Assembly: GCA_946407725.1 (NCBI GenBank)
Contig: CAMJPM010000007.1
Coordinates: 1 to 64,000, forward strand
Direction of reading: 5' to 3'
Length of the DNA stretch: 64,000 bases
Source: an uncultured Lachnospiraceae bacterium
Lineage (GTDB): Bacteria; Bacillota; Clostridia; Lachnospirales; Lachnospiraceae
Shown one piece after another: positions 43,749 to 54,100 of this stretch. The notes beneath the pieces were generated by a model. It was not told the DNA's origin. It ran no database searches and saw only the letters and a program-made list of their open reading frames with translations. The first letter of the stretch is position 1. Each line of letters starts with the position of its first letter. A program made the position numbers and the translations under genes.

Positions 43749-44642
43749 TCAATAACTCCTTCTATGTATAATGTGTTTGATCATATCGAGTCCATCAACA
43801 ACACCATACTCTGCCAATGATATGGTCATGGCAATTTGTAATATTAGATACTGGAATAAATTTACTTTATTGTAATATCGATTATAGAAAAGCCTTGAAA
43901 TAAACAGCTGTTTTATTTTCCTAAACCGTCTTTTCCCATAAACTGAATCAATACTCAGAGAATGTAAATGATGATATTTACAATCCGGCAGCAGTCCCAT
44001 CTTTTTTTGAGCTGAATCGAGCTTTTTTGACAGTATCCTTTCTTCACAATACAAAAACACTTTTTCATCAAATCCGCCTACACTAAGAAAATCCTGCAAC
44101 CTGATCCCAAAAAATGAACCTCTGAACAACTCAATTTCTCTGATCTTATCCGGCACAAGACTATCCCTTGAATGCTTTGATCCAAGAAGTTTTCTTCCAA
44201 AGAAAAAACAATCCAACAGATCCTCAGAATAAGTATTTCTATGGCAAATCACCGGCAAAGCTACTGAACCATCCGATCTGATCTCAATGCCGGTTAACAG
44301 GGAATAATCCGATCTATCAAAATTCCTGATGACAGTATTTAAGTTTTCCTCCTCGATCCAGACATCGGGATTTGAAATAAAAAGAACATCAATATTTAAT
44401 GTCTCTGCGACCCGGGCTCCGAAATTATTTCCGGAAGAATAACCCCCGTTGTTTCCTGTTTCAACAACTATGATTCTATCAGATGCGATTCTGCTGAGCT
44501 TTTCCCAGGAATCATCCGATGATGCATTATCAACGACTATCACATAATCTACCATCGCATAATCACTTACGGTAGTAGCAAGCTTGATCGTTAAGTCCGC
44601 AGTATTATAGTTCAGAATAGAAAATCCAACTGTCATTATCAC
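43749..44642 (-). CDS. Glycosyltransferase family 2
   Basis: A 297-residue GT-A fold enzyme with GFSILNYNT at the N-terminus, VIVVDNASSDDS at about 35-46, GNNGGYSSGNNFG at about 64-76 and SNPDVWI as the DxD-type metal motif at about 89. This pattern is typical of rhamnosyl- or galactofuranosyltransferase-like GT2 proteins. The start may be GTG at 44642 or the ATG two codons later. It ends the minus-strand cluster that starts near 49723. Confidence 0.88.
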   Translation of the reverse strand: MIMTVGFSILNYNTADLTIKLATTVSDYAMVDYVIVVDNASSDDSWEKLSRIASDRIIVVETGNNGGYSSGNNFGARVAETLNIDVLFISNPDVWIEEENLNTVIRNFDRSDYSLLTGIEIRSDGSVALPVICHRNTYSEDLLDCFFFGRKLLGSKHSRDSLVPDKIREIELFRGSFFGIRLQDFLSVGGFDEKVFLYCEERILSKKLDSAQKKMGLLPDCKYHHLHSLSIDSVYGKRRFRKIKQLFISRLFYNRYYNKVNLFQYLILQIAMTISLAEYGVVDGLDMIKHIIHRRSY

Positions 44643-44666
44643 GCCCAGTCTTATGTGATATTTTTA

Positions 44667-45707
44667 CTACTGACCGGTTTTATTAAACCTGCAAGAAATC
44701 TCCGATGTTACCTTTCTACTGATGATCGGTGCCAGTAAAAAACAGGATAGCCGGAGAAGTATTACTCTTTTACTTATATAAGTCATTCTGTAAATTTCAG
44801 GATATTTTGTTTTTATATCTTTGTCGATTTCTTTTAACTCACTATAGTATGTTTCAGGTTTTCCGGATGCCAGATAATAAGAATACAACCCTATAGTAAC
44901 GTATATGATAAGCCCCTTAAGGATATTATTCTTTCCTTTGTCAGTAAATTCACCCGATCTCAAGTATGTGTAATACAATCCGTAAAGTTTATATGCAACC
45001 TTTTTTATATCAGGATAATGCTTTATTATAGACTCAATGCTGACACTTTGTCCGTTTGATCCGACACAGTAGCAATAAACGGGCTTATCATACCGGGAAA
45101 TTGTACTGCTTTTCATGATCGGCTCAAACACATATTCATTGTCCGTATAAAAGCAGTTTTCAGTGATCCTGATATCATTGTCTTTCAATACCGATGTTTT
45201 TATTGACAGTTCGTGCATCATTATCCGCTCATCAATACTCACATCTTCTATTCTCTCTGCTTCGGCATTTATCTGCGCATGTCTGCTATTGAGTTCATGA
45301 TGTCCATCAAATGAAAAATACGTGTAAAAAGGAGATAACACCAGATCGGAGTTGTTATGCTCCAGATAATCAATAAAAGTGTCCAGATTACCTGTATCAA
45401 ACCAGTCGTCGGCATCCAGCTGCTTAAAGTACTTTCCTGTGGCGATACCAACAGAATGATTTATTGTAGAACCATATCCCCCGTTTTCTTTATGGATCGC
45501 GTGAAAGGTATCCGGATAACGATACTCATATTCCCTGGCAATGGAAAAAGTACGGTCCGTAGACCCATCGTCAATGATCAATACTTCAAGCCTGTCCATT
45601 CTGCTGCATATGAGAGATTTCAGGGCTTTCTCAATATACTGTTCAACATTATACGCAGCTATGGAAACCGTCAGTATTTTTCCCATATCACTAACCCCGG
45701 TCATCAC
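44667..45707 (-). CDS. Glycosyltransferase family 2
   Basis: A 346-residue GT-A enzyme. LTVSIAAYNVEQYIEKALKS opens the domain, with VLIIDDGSTDRT at about 43-54, ENGGYGSTINHS at about 75, and the DADDW metal motif at about 98-102. The last ~100 residues are helical with a hydrophobic C-terminal stretch that may touch the membrane. The start overlaps the Stealth gene by 4 bp. Confidence 0.9.
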   Translation of the reverse strand: MMTGVSDMGKILTVSIAAYNVEQYIEKALKSLICSRMDRLEVLIIDDGSTDRTFSIAREYEYRYPDTFHAIHKENGGYGSTINHSVGIATGKYFKQLDADDWFDTGNLDTFIDYLEHNNSDLVLSPFYTYFSFDGHHELNSRHAQINAEAERIEDVSIDERIMMHELSIKTSVLKDNDIRITENCFYTDNEYVFEPIMKSSTISRYDKPVYCYCVGSNGQSVSIESIIKHYPDIKKVAYKLYGLYYTYLRSGEFTDKGKNNILKGLIIYVTIGLYSYYLASGKPETYYSELKEIDKDIKTKYPEIYRMTYISKRVILLRLSCFLLAPIISRKVTSEISCRFNKTGQ

Positions 45708-46714
45708 TTTTCAAACCCACATTTATCCGTCAGAAGCTTTTCAAGTTCACTGTTTACTTCTTCCTTCATCTTTTTAAATGATTCTGCTGAAACAGAATCA
45801 TCATCGTTGATACAAACCATTTTGTATTTTGATCTCCAAAGGATCTCTCTCACCCCCTGAATATCGGATGCACTTACTAGTTTACCGAAATATCTGCTCC
45901 TAGGTTCAAATTCCCCGCTTAATAACTGCCATGACCGAGCAAGCCAGTCGTTGATATCCAGCTTTGTCCTGATCTTATTCATACAAGTGGAGTTAAACTC
46001 CTTATATTCCAAATTCCAAAGCTTTTCATAAGTGGATCTTAAATGAGAAACGGGAATATGGGGTTCAAAGATTCCGATTATGGTACCAAATCTCATAAAA
46101 AGGAACGTTCGGAAAGCAAATGATCCATAGTTATAGAGATTAAGCCATTTCCTTTTATTGTTTCGTATATCATGTATCGAAAAATGATCGTTGATGATTT
46201 CAAGATTATTAAGCTCAATATTTCTTATGGAATCCCGGACTATCGGCTGGGGACTGATGCAGGCCATATCCTTAGGCCTTCCATTCACAAAAAAATCCTC
46301 CGGTCTTACCGGCTTAATGACAAACATGTCATCATTGAAATAAATATACTGTTCTTCAAGACCTTTAATACGAAACAGATTTAAATCTATAGTGTTTGAA
46401 TTAAATGTCGGAAGGTATTTTTCAGGAATAAAATCGCTATGCTTAACAATAACAAGCTTCTCTTCATCAGTATTCAGCCACTTCGGAAGGTGACCCCAAG
46501 TAACAAAATAAACTTTATGAACCCAAGGCATAAACCTTTCAATTCCTCTGAAAACGTAGCGAAGATTATCCCAATCCCGAAACCGGACTTCACCTTTTCC
46601 GGAACCATCTGCCCCGTTCTCTTTTATTTCATATAGTTTTCTTTCCTTCAGCCATTCCGGATCATTCCCATCCACCCAGGTAATGACTATATCAATCTTA
46701 TCTTTCATAACCAT
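45704..46714 (-). CDS. Stealth-family sugar-phosphate transferase
   Basis: A 336-residue protein with the Stealth conserved regions: CR1 IDIVITWVDGNDPEW at about 6-20, CR2 (FRDWDNLRYVFRGIERFMPW, then YIYFNDDMF) at about 44-130, then CR3/CR4-like segments. Stealth proteins are hexose-1-phosphate transferases that build phosphate-linked capsular or wall polysaccharides. This predicts a phosphodiester-linked surface polymer here. Confidence 0.92.
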   Translation of the reverse strand: MVMKDKIDIVITWVDGNDPEWLKERKLYEIKENGADGSGKGEVRFRDWDNLRYVFRGIERFMPWVHKVYFVTWGHLPKWLNTDEEKLVIVKHSDFIPEKYLPTFNSNTIDLNLFRIKGLEEQYIYFNDDMFVIKPVRPEDFFVNGRPKDMACISPQPIVRDSIRNIELNNLEIINDHFSIHDIRNNKRKWLNLYNYGSFAFRTFLFMRFGTIIGIFEPHIPVSHLRSTYEKLWNLEYKEFNSTCMNKIRTKLDINDWLARSWQLLSGEFEPRSRYFGKLVSASDIQGVREILWRSKYKMVCINDDDSVSAESFKKMKEEVNSELEKLLTDKCGFEK

Positions 46715-46738
46715 TCTTTGAAATATCCGGCAATCCTC

Positions 46739-48082
46739 TTATGAACAATAGCAATCATCGGCTATCTTTTTGGAAACATCCTCCATGACTGTGATCGTCT
46801 GACTCCTGACTATTGCTCTGTTCATTTCTGAAAGCTTTACCCTGTCTATTTTTCTAAGCGTTTCAAACAGTCCTTTATTATCTGCATTGTCTACCACAAT
46901 TCCTGCACTGTCTGCCAATATTTCTTTCGCACCGACCCTGTCTGTAACGATAACTGGGACACCATAACTAAGTGGTTCAAGAACAGTATAACCAAAAGTC
47001 TCATACCCCACACTGGGTATTATACAGGCGTCAGTATTATTAAACAATTCTTTCAGATCTTCATAGCCATATCTCTCATTAACTATCATATACGGAGATT
47101 TTTCGGGAGGATCAAAATGAATATCCAAAGAAAAATCCTGTCTCACTTTCCACAGCCTGTCCATGGCATTTTTCAACTGAATAAATCCCTTTGCTTTTCC
47201 GTAAGGTCCCATATAACGAAATCTTATTGTGTCTCCTGAGTAATCTTTTATCCTTTTATTATCGGAAATGTTCCCGTGGGAAATATGAATAGTGCAGCCA
47301 TTTTTTATCTTAAAATATTTATCATAGATACTTTTAGTCAGATCACTGTTAAAATGAATACAGTCCATCAAATCAAGCATTGATCCATAGTGTCTTCTAA
47401 GGCTTAAGTATTCTTCTGCTGTATCTTTTTTTGAGAAATCTGACATTTGATACTCATTCGATAAAAAATTGTCTCTATGACGCTTTCTGAGTTTTTTTAC
47501 TATATCAGTATTTTTTAATGACCGGTAAAGCGGAGACTGCATAAGAGTTATTTTTTTTATGCTGAGAGCTGTACTGTTACAAGCCGGACAATCCCTGCAA
47601 TTGTCAGCAGTTTTACAAATATCGTCTCCCTTAAAAAGTGTAATCTTTGAACAAACGGGGAAAAAATCGTGAGCAGAAAACACCAGTTTTATGCCCATTT
47701 TTTTGGCTTCTCTTAAAAAGCTGATATGCAATCCCATAAATGTATGGATATGGAGGACATCCGGCTGGAACTGTGAAAGGAATTCATTGTAAACTTCAGC
47801 ACTTCCCTTGAAAAGAAAAGGCCCGGTTTCAAGGATACCCTCATCCAAAGAAACCGGAAGAGGGTTAATGATCTCAAAGCTTTGGATATCACATCCGGAA
47901 TAGATAACTGTTCCCCTGTTTCGTACAGTGGTCCTTTTAATGAAGAAACCCATCTGTCCGGGCCAGATCATGGCTGCTTTACAGCCACTTCTGATCTGTT
48001 CTTTTATAAGATCAAGACAGAACTTTGTCATTCCTCCGGATCTGAATGGGGGAAATCCCAATGAATAGTGTAAAATACGCAC
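46739..48082 (-). CDS. Glycosyltransferase family 4
   Basis: A 447-residue GT-B enzyme. The N-terminal domain starts RILHYSLGFPPFRSGGMTKF, and the C-terminal donor-site motif (ACIIPSVGYETFGYTVLEPLSYGVPVI) with the key glutamates is at about 350-380. The mid-region has a cysteine-rich insertion (CRDCPACN near 165), perhaps a zinc site. The start is GTG at 48082, only 6 bp after the AAA/PD-(D/E)XK gene. Confidence 0.88.
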   Translation of the reverse strand: MRILHYSLGFPPFRSGGMTKFCLDLIKEQIRSGCKAAMIWPGQMGFFIKRTTVRNRGTVIYSGCDIQSFEIINPLPVSLDEGILETGPFLFKGSAEVYNEFLSQFQPDVLHIHTFMGLHISFLREAKKMGIKLVFSAHDFFPVCSKITLFKGDDICKTADNCRDCPACNSTALSIKKITLMQSPLYRSLKNTDIVKKLRKRHRDNFLSNEYQMSDFSKKDTAEEYLSLRRHYGSMLDLMDCIHFNSDLTKSIYDKYFKIKNGCTIHISHGNISDNKRIKDYSGDTIRFRYMGPYGKAKGFIQLKNAMDRLWKVRQDFSLDIHFDPPEKSPYMIVNERYGYEDLKELFNNTDACIIPSVGYETFGYTVLEPLSYGVPVIVTDRVGAKEILADSAGIVVDNADNKGLFETLRKIDRVKLSEMNRAIVRSQTITVMEDVSKKIADDCYCS

Positions 48083-48088
48083 CTTGTC

Positions 48089-49723
48089 CTACGCCCTCTC
48101 TATCATGCAGCTGTGATGCTTATACAGAGGTTCATCATTCCTGATCTCTTTATCGTAGTTTATCCCTACAAGGATCAGATTACCCTTGTAATGTTCAAGT
48201 CTTTCTGGATATTTCTGACTCTGGATCTGCGATATTGCAGTTTTCGCATTTTTTTCATATTTAAGTTCAACAAGGAGAGCCGGTTTGTCGGGAATCTTTG
48301 GGATAAATGCCAGATCGGCATAGCCGCGGCCGGTATCAAGCTCCGGGATAATGGTGTAATAGTCCTGCGCACGGTAATAAGCGAGCTGTATGGCGCAGCT
48401 TAATCCGGCTTCACTATTGTAGGTTCTGTTTCCGGCTTTGTCATGGGCAGCTTCTATAAGCTCTGCGACAGTTTCTTCATCACATGCCCAGGTTGCTTCA
48501 AGAAGTTTCCGCGAATTATCAAGAGCACGGAAAGTCATGTTCCAGTCCCGGGATCTGGTAGATGTCTTAAACACATCAAGTACTTCTTTATTTGGAATAA
48601 AAACCTCTTTTGTACCACTGTCATATCCGAGATAACCCAGATGTATCAGCAAGGTAAGTATCTCATCCCTGCTGTTAAATGTTGTCATGTCATTCTGATA
48701 ACCGGTAATATCTATTGATCTCCTGCCGCCGTCCATCAAAACCGCAACGTATTCCCTCAATCCGTCAAAATTCCAGTCTATATATTGCCGAAGAGCCTCA
48801 TACGTCTCCGTCTGGTTCCAGTAATTATTAAACTGCCTGCTGATTGCTGCAAGAACAACAGAATACGGACTGTATACCTCATATTCGCGGTAAGATTCCC
48901 TGTCGGCAGAAACCCCGTCCGGAAGCAATTCTTCTGTCTCCCTGTTGGACAACCTGTATCCGTCGTACCAGTATTTAAAAGCATCATAATTCAGTTTTCT
49001 CTCCAGACAGAGATCCTTTACCTCTTCGGCGGTAAACCCCATATACCGGGCCATCTGCTGCGGCTGTACCATGGAGAACTCACGGAACATATTAAGCGCA
49101 GAGTGCTTTCCGTATTTCTTTATCGGAAGTATACCCGTCATATATGCGAATGCTATATATTCCTTATCCTTCAGCCAATCACGCAGAAAATCCAGATATT
49201 TCCTATGTCCCTCCCTGTCATCCCTGTATTCACGGAAAATAGAGTCCCACTCATCAATGATGATCACAAAACGGGTATTTGTTCTCCTGTAAAACCTGTC
49301 TATACTGTAAAAAAAATCATCTTTATCAAACTTTGTGCCAGGGTATGTTTCAACCAATTCATCAATAATACGTTTTTTAAGGATGGATATAGCTTTTTCA
49401 ACAGAACGGCTGCCATTGAAGAAATCCGTCATGACAAGCCTTATCACGTCAAATCTTCCAAGATGGGCATTCCATTCCGGATCCTTAGCTATATTACACC
49501 TTTCAAAAAGAACCCCGCTGTCTGCCTCCCGGTCATAATACGCACTTATCATCCTTGCAGCAACAGTCTTGCCAAATCTTCTGGGGCGGGACACACACAC
49601 ATATTTCTGGTCTGTTTCAAGAATACTGTTCAAATACAGGATCATATCTGTTTTATCAACAAATATTTCTGAATTTAAAGCCTCCATAAAGGAGTTTTTC
49701 CCCGGATTAAGGTATGTTCCCAT
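48089..49723 (-). CDS. AAA-ATPase-like protein fused to a PD-(D/E)XK nuclease domain
   Basis: A 544-residue protein of the AAA-ATPase_like/PDDEXK_9 group, often expanded in Clostridia and Bacteroidetes. The Walker A-like loop is RPRRFGKTVAARM at about 41-53 and Walker B is IIIDEWDS at about 151. The C-terminal nuclease motif is ADLAFIPK followed by LLVELKY at about 480-500, keeping the D...ExK residues. The role is unknown; defence or mobile-element origin has been suggested for such proteins. It lies within the glycosyltransferase cluster, 6 bp before the GT4 gene. Confidence 0.88.
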   Translation of the reverse strand: MGTYLNPGKNSFMEALNSEIFVDKTDMILYLNSILETDQKYVCVSRPRRFGKTVAARMISAYYDREADSGVLFERCNIAKDPEWNAHLGRFDVIRLVMTDFFNGSRSVEKAISILKKRIIDELVETYPGTKFDKDDFFYSIDRFYRRTNTRFVIIIDEWDSIFREYRDDREGHRKYLDFLRDWLKDKEYIAFAYMTGILPIKKYGKHSALNMFREFSMVQPQQMARYMGFTAEEVKDLCLERKLNYDAFKYWYDGYRLSNRETEELLPDGVSADRESYREYEVYSPYSVVLAAISRQFNNYWNQTETYEALRQYIDWNFDGLREYVAVLMDGGRRSIDITGYQNDMTTFNSRDEILTLLIHLGYLGYDSGTKEVFIPNKEVLDVFKTSTRSRDWNMTFRALDNSRKLLEATWACDEETVAELIEAAHDKAGNRTYNSEAGLSCAIQLAYYRAQDYYTIIPELDTGRGYADLAFIPKIPDKPALLVELKYEKNAKTAISQIQSQKYPERLEHYKGNLILVGINYDKEIRNDEPLYKHHSCMIERA

Positions 49724-49802
49724 TATTATCTGTTTGCCCCTGCCGTCTTAAAGCTGCTTATGCGTATCTTTACAGAATCCGTCAATTCCCCCATTTATAC
49801 GT

Positions 49803-51023
49803 TTATTCTCCCAGAAACACCTTTTCATATCTGTCACAGATGATGGGCCAGCTGTATTTTTCCCTGATCCTGCTCTTTGCAAGAGAGGAAAGTCGATCTA
49901 TCTCACTCTGCGGAAGAGCATCTGTTTCATCAATAAGAGCTGAAAGGCTGCCCTCTTTCTTTTTCCAATAGAGAGCCGCATCGCCTGATACTTCACGATT
50001 AAAACTAACATCACAGACCAGGTTCAGATTCGTGCTGCCAAGGGATTCAAGGAGCGACGGGTTCGTGCCTCCTACCTCATGGCCGTGTATGTATGCATAT
50101 GCGTTTTCACGTATTCTGGAAAGCAGCTCCTGGTCATATATGGTACCGATGAACTTGATCCGGCCATCTCTGCTGAATCCCAGCTTATTCTCTAGTTTTC
50201 TGTACAGTCCGTCGTTGTCCGTGGTTATCATGATGAACTTCTTTTTACTGCTGCTCCTCATGAATTCACGGATCATGGTCTCATAGTTGTTTTCCGGTAC
50301 AAATCTGCCTACGGAAAGATAATAATCGCTCTTTTCCAGGTTATTATCCTTAAGCCATGTCAGAAACTTGCGGTCATCAGTTTTCAGCCCTTCTTTTATC
50401 TCACTTCCGTAGGCTATGAAGGAGGTTTTTATCCTCTTTGAAGGAGAATCGTAGACTTCGTGGATATACTTCTCTATATTCACCGAATCACAGATGACCA
50501 TGTCGGCTTTCTTAACCATAATGCTCTCACTGAACTTCCAGTAGGCCCTTACCGGTGCTGACCACTTCTGACGGAGCCATTCATGCCCGTCGGGATTCAC
50601 ATACACCTCTCCTCCAAGGGCATGTATCCTGTCCACAAGGCCGTTGAAAGCTGGCCCTATGCGGCATCCCAATACATAGACCACCGCATTTTTTATCCTC
50701 TCACGCTCCATGACCGATATACACTTATTCATTGCTGCCACATCATAAAAATAAGCCTGAGCCGGTCCTATCTCCAAAACCTTGATGCTGTAACAGCGGG
50801 CATGATGATACTCGAATTCATCGGCACTTATGTAGCGGATACCCTCCAGCCTGGACCTGGCTGTTGATCCCTCGCCGTTCGCCTTGCAGCAGACATGATA
50901 TTTTATTTTATCGTTGTACTGGTGATACTCAGTGAGCTTATGAACAAAGGTCTCAAAACCCCCGTAAAAACCCAATCCTTTTGCTCCAACCAGAAAAACG
51001 TGTCTGATCGCTTTTTCCTTCAA
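49803..51023 (-). CDS. GT-B glycosyltransferase (DUF1972 / rhamnosyltransferase-like)
   Basis: A 406-residue protein starting KAIRHVFLVGAKGLGFYGGFETF, the signature of the DUF1972 rhamnosyltransferase group, followed by a glycosyltransferase group 1 domain with AYIHGHEVGGTNPSLLESLG at about 310-330. It starts with TTG at 51023, with AGGA-type sites upstream and no in-frame ATG before residue ~94. A consensus promoter is at 51081-51109. Confidence 0.88.
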   Translation of the reverse strand: MKEKAIRHVFLVGAKGLGFYGGFETFVHKLTEYHQYNDKIKYHVCCKANGEGSTARSRLEGIRYISADEFEYHHARCYSIKVLEIGPAQAYFYDVAAMNKCISVMERERIKNAVVYVLGCRIGPAFNGLVDRIHALGGEVYVNPDGHEWLRQKWSAPVRAYWKFSESIMVKKADMVICDSVNIEKYIHEVYDSPSKRIKTSFIAYGSEIKEGLKTDDRKFLTWLKDNNLEKSDYYLSVGRFVPENNYETMIREFMRSSSKKKFIMITTDNDGLYRKLENKLGFSRDGRIKFIGTIYDQELLSRIRENAYAYIHGHEVGGTNPSLLESLGSTNLNLVCDVSFNREVSGDAALYWKKKEGSLSALIDETDALPQSEIDRLSSLAKSRIREKYSWPIICDRYEKVFLGE

Positions 51024-51080
51024 TATATCCTGATCCTTATAAGAAACTATCCTTATTGAAAAACATCTTCATAACCTTAT

Positions 51081-51109
51081 ATATTACTGTTTTAAGGGTA
51101 TAATGTCAA
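51081..51109 (-). promoter_or_regulatory. Promoter of the DUF1972 glycosyltransferase gene
   Basis: On the minus strand TTGACA, a 17-bp spacer, TAATAT. It lies in the 157-bp gap after jetC, so the glycosyltransferase is not dependent on the Wadjet operon. A short ORF of 11 codons (MKMFFNKDSFL) lies in the leader. Confidence 0.75.
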
Positions 51110-51180
51110 ATTCTCACGAGCATCCGCATCCCATGACACATACCTGGGATATCAGCCTCCGGTGCCGGACCGGATCCCGC

Positions 51181-54100
51181 TTAAAACAAGGTCATCTGCT
51201 CTAAAACCTCTATGTGGGAGGCTACTATCACTTCCGGTTCACTTCCCCTGATATGCTCGGAACGTAAATACTGTACTCCGTTCTTTAAGCCCGCTGCAAT
51301 CAGATTCAGCACATAAATATTGTCAAATCTGCCATAAATGGCATCTCCGCCAAGCCCGGAAAAACAGATAAGCTGCGTATTGTTCTTTGCCGCAAGCTCC
51401 ATAAGGGGTTTCAACAGGTGCTCCGAATAAGTTACTCCGAAGGGATTATCCATTAATAATACTTTTCCTTCGTTGCGGTCTGCGAAAAGATCATTCTCAT
51501 CTCTCCTCATATAGTGTAGAAGGCTTGACAGGATAACAAAAGATGACAGGAATCCTTCTCCGCCGGAGTTTTTCGAGACCTCAGCCCAGGATATGGGATA
51601 CTCCCGCTCTCTCTCTATTTTATAAAGCCGGATATGAACATTGTTAATTCCGATCACCGTGTCATAAAGCTCCCGGACATTGACCTTAGTTCCCGTGTAC
51701 TCATCCATATTCTGATTGTGCCTGCATAGCTCCATACAATGCTTAACAAGAACCTCCAGATAATCCTTTATCCGTATCCTGTATATTTCCTCGTTCTCCG
51801 GAAAGGATGGTATGGAAATCGTAAGCATTTTTATGGTCTTATTACGGACCGGAATGGCCGAATTGCTGTCAATCTTATCAAGCTCACCGTTAATATCCCT
51901 GATGTAATCCAGAAGCTCATTCTGTATGCTCTTTCTCTCATCTTCGATAACAGACAGATCAACCTCTATCTTTGCCATGAGGTCATCATAGGACTGAAGG
52001 GTGATCCCGATATGCCGCAGCACTTCCTCCGGGGAATCAACAGTCCGGAACATGGCCTCCAGCGGTTTTCTGTAGAAATCATCCCTGAAAACCGGAAGCA
52101 GAATAAGGTCATTAATTGCATCGGAAAGCCTGTTCCGCCGTTTCTGGCGTTCATCAATTAAACGCTTCATGTCCCTGCGCATAATACCCCTGAATTCATG
52201 GAGTTTTCCGGCGTCCATAACAGAGAAATCCTCGTCAAAAATTATTTCTTCTGACTTTTCTGTTCCGTCGTATTCGTCAAGAGAATTGATAAGCTCCCTG
52301 TACACCTTCTGTCTTTTGTCCAGATCCTTTAACTCTTTTTCGTAATTTGCCCTCTCATGCCTTAAAACCGCCAGTTCTTCATTAAAGTCCTTATCAGGTA
52401 TTTCCTCCGGGTTTAGAACCTCTTCCTGACCTGTCTCCTCCTTCATCCTCTTTATTCTCTCACCGATGTAGGCGCCTTTAACAGAGATCTCCTTGTCTTC
52501 CCTGTGATACTGGTCTTCTTTAAGGGTTATTTTTTCCGATATACGGGACACAGCTCCCTGTTCCCTGTCAAGCTCTTCCCCGGAGAAGATCACATCTTTA
52601 AGATCCCCGTCATTCAGCTCATTTTTACGGTAGAGCTGCAGGAGATGATTCTCCACTCTCCGGTAGCGCTTTTCCTGTTCAGAGAATTCTTTTTCAAGCT
52701 GTCTGATCTCACCGGAGAATTTCTCAATTATAGCCTCATATTCTGCTTCCATTGCCGTTTTCATCTCTTCATCCGGCAATACGGCATCCTCCGCAGGAAC
52801 GCTGTAGCCGGCATATAGCAGCAGTTTTTTCTCCAGATCCGCCTTTGTATGCCTGAAGCTCTCCGCCTCCCTTTTCTTTGCATCCGCTTCTTCCCGGATC
52901 CTGTCAAGCCTTTCCAGCATCAGCTTTTTACGGTCAGAAAGCCTGTTTAATTCCTTCTCCGTCATGTATTTTTTATCAAGGCTTGTAAGATAACGCTCAT
53001 ATCCCCGGATCAGATCTTTAAGCCTTCTTAAACGCTCATTCAGGAAAATATCTTTTTTCTCCGCTTCTTCAATTTCCTTTTGTGCTTCCTCAATAGTACT
53101 GCTGTTCTCTTCTTTCAGCGCCTCAATAGAGGAAATCTCTTTTTCAGCGTCGTCGATCTCCTCTTCCGTCATTTTCAGTTCAGAAGTTGTCTTTTCCACC
53201 AGCTCCCCCGTCAGGCTTTCGGATCTGACGGTTTCCCTGTATCTGATAAATTCATTCTTTTCCTTTTTACGTATTTCTATGCTTTCCTTAAGCTCTTTCA
53301 GCCCGGCAGCACATCCGTCGATCATTTCCTTAAGCTTGTCCGGATCAAGCAGGTTTTCATTGAACCTGACATAAAACCTGATCTTTTCCGTTTCCACCAC
53401 AGGGTTATCCGGATCACTTAAATCTGTTACTCCTTTTTCCAGATCCTGCCTCAAAATAAGCGGAAGGGGCATTTCAGTAAAAACAGGTTCATCTGCTTTT
53501 TTTAATCTTTCCAGTTCCTTATCGCTTATTATCAGAGAATAGGGTAAAAAAGGATTTTTCCTTACAAGCTCCAGATTATACTTCAGGGGTCTGTCATTTT
53601 TAAGGAGCCACTCCATTCCGAAGGTCAGATCTATTCCCAGTTTTCCGAAACCTTCTGTGATGTTGGACGGGATCTCCGCTATCCGTCCGCTTTCCAGTGC
53701 TTCTTTTTCCCTGCGTATCCTGTTCTCCTTTTCCTGCAGTAACCGTATGTCCCCCTCTGTCATCTCGACTTTCACTTCAAAAGCACGCAATATGCTCTCC
53801 CTGTCATAGAGATATTCCTCACTTAATCCCGCAAATACACAGGCCTCCAGTCTCTCTTTTTTCTGCCTGTCCAGTTCCTTCATTTCCCTGTGGAGGTTTT
53901 CTTTTTTATGGAGGAGGTCGTTTCGCAGTATTCTCTTTTCTGACAGATCGCTTTCCAGCTTCTTTTCGCGTATTTCCGCCTTCTGCTTTCTCTCTTTTGC
54001 GGCTTTTCGTTTGCTGTCATTCTCCTTCTTTTCTGCCGAAAGCCCTTCTTCCTCCGAGTACAGGGCACCGTCCTCATATTTTCCGAGAATATTTCTGGTA

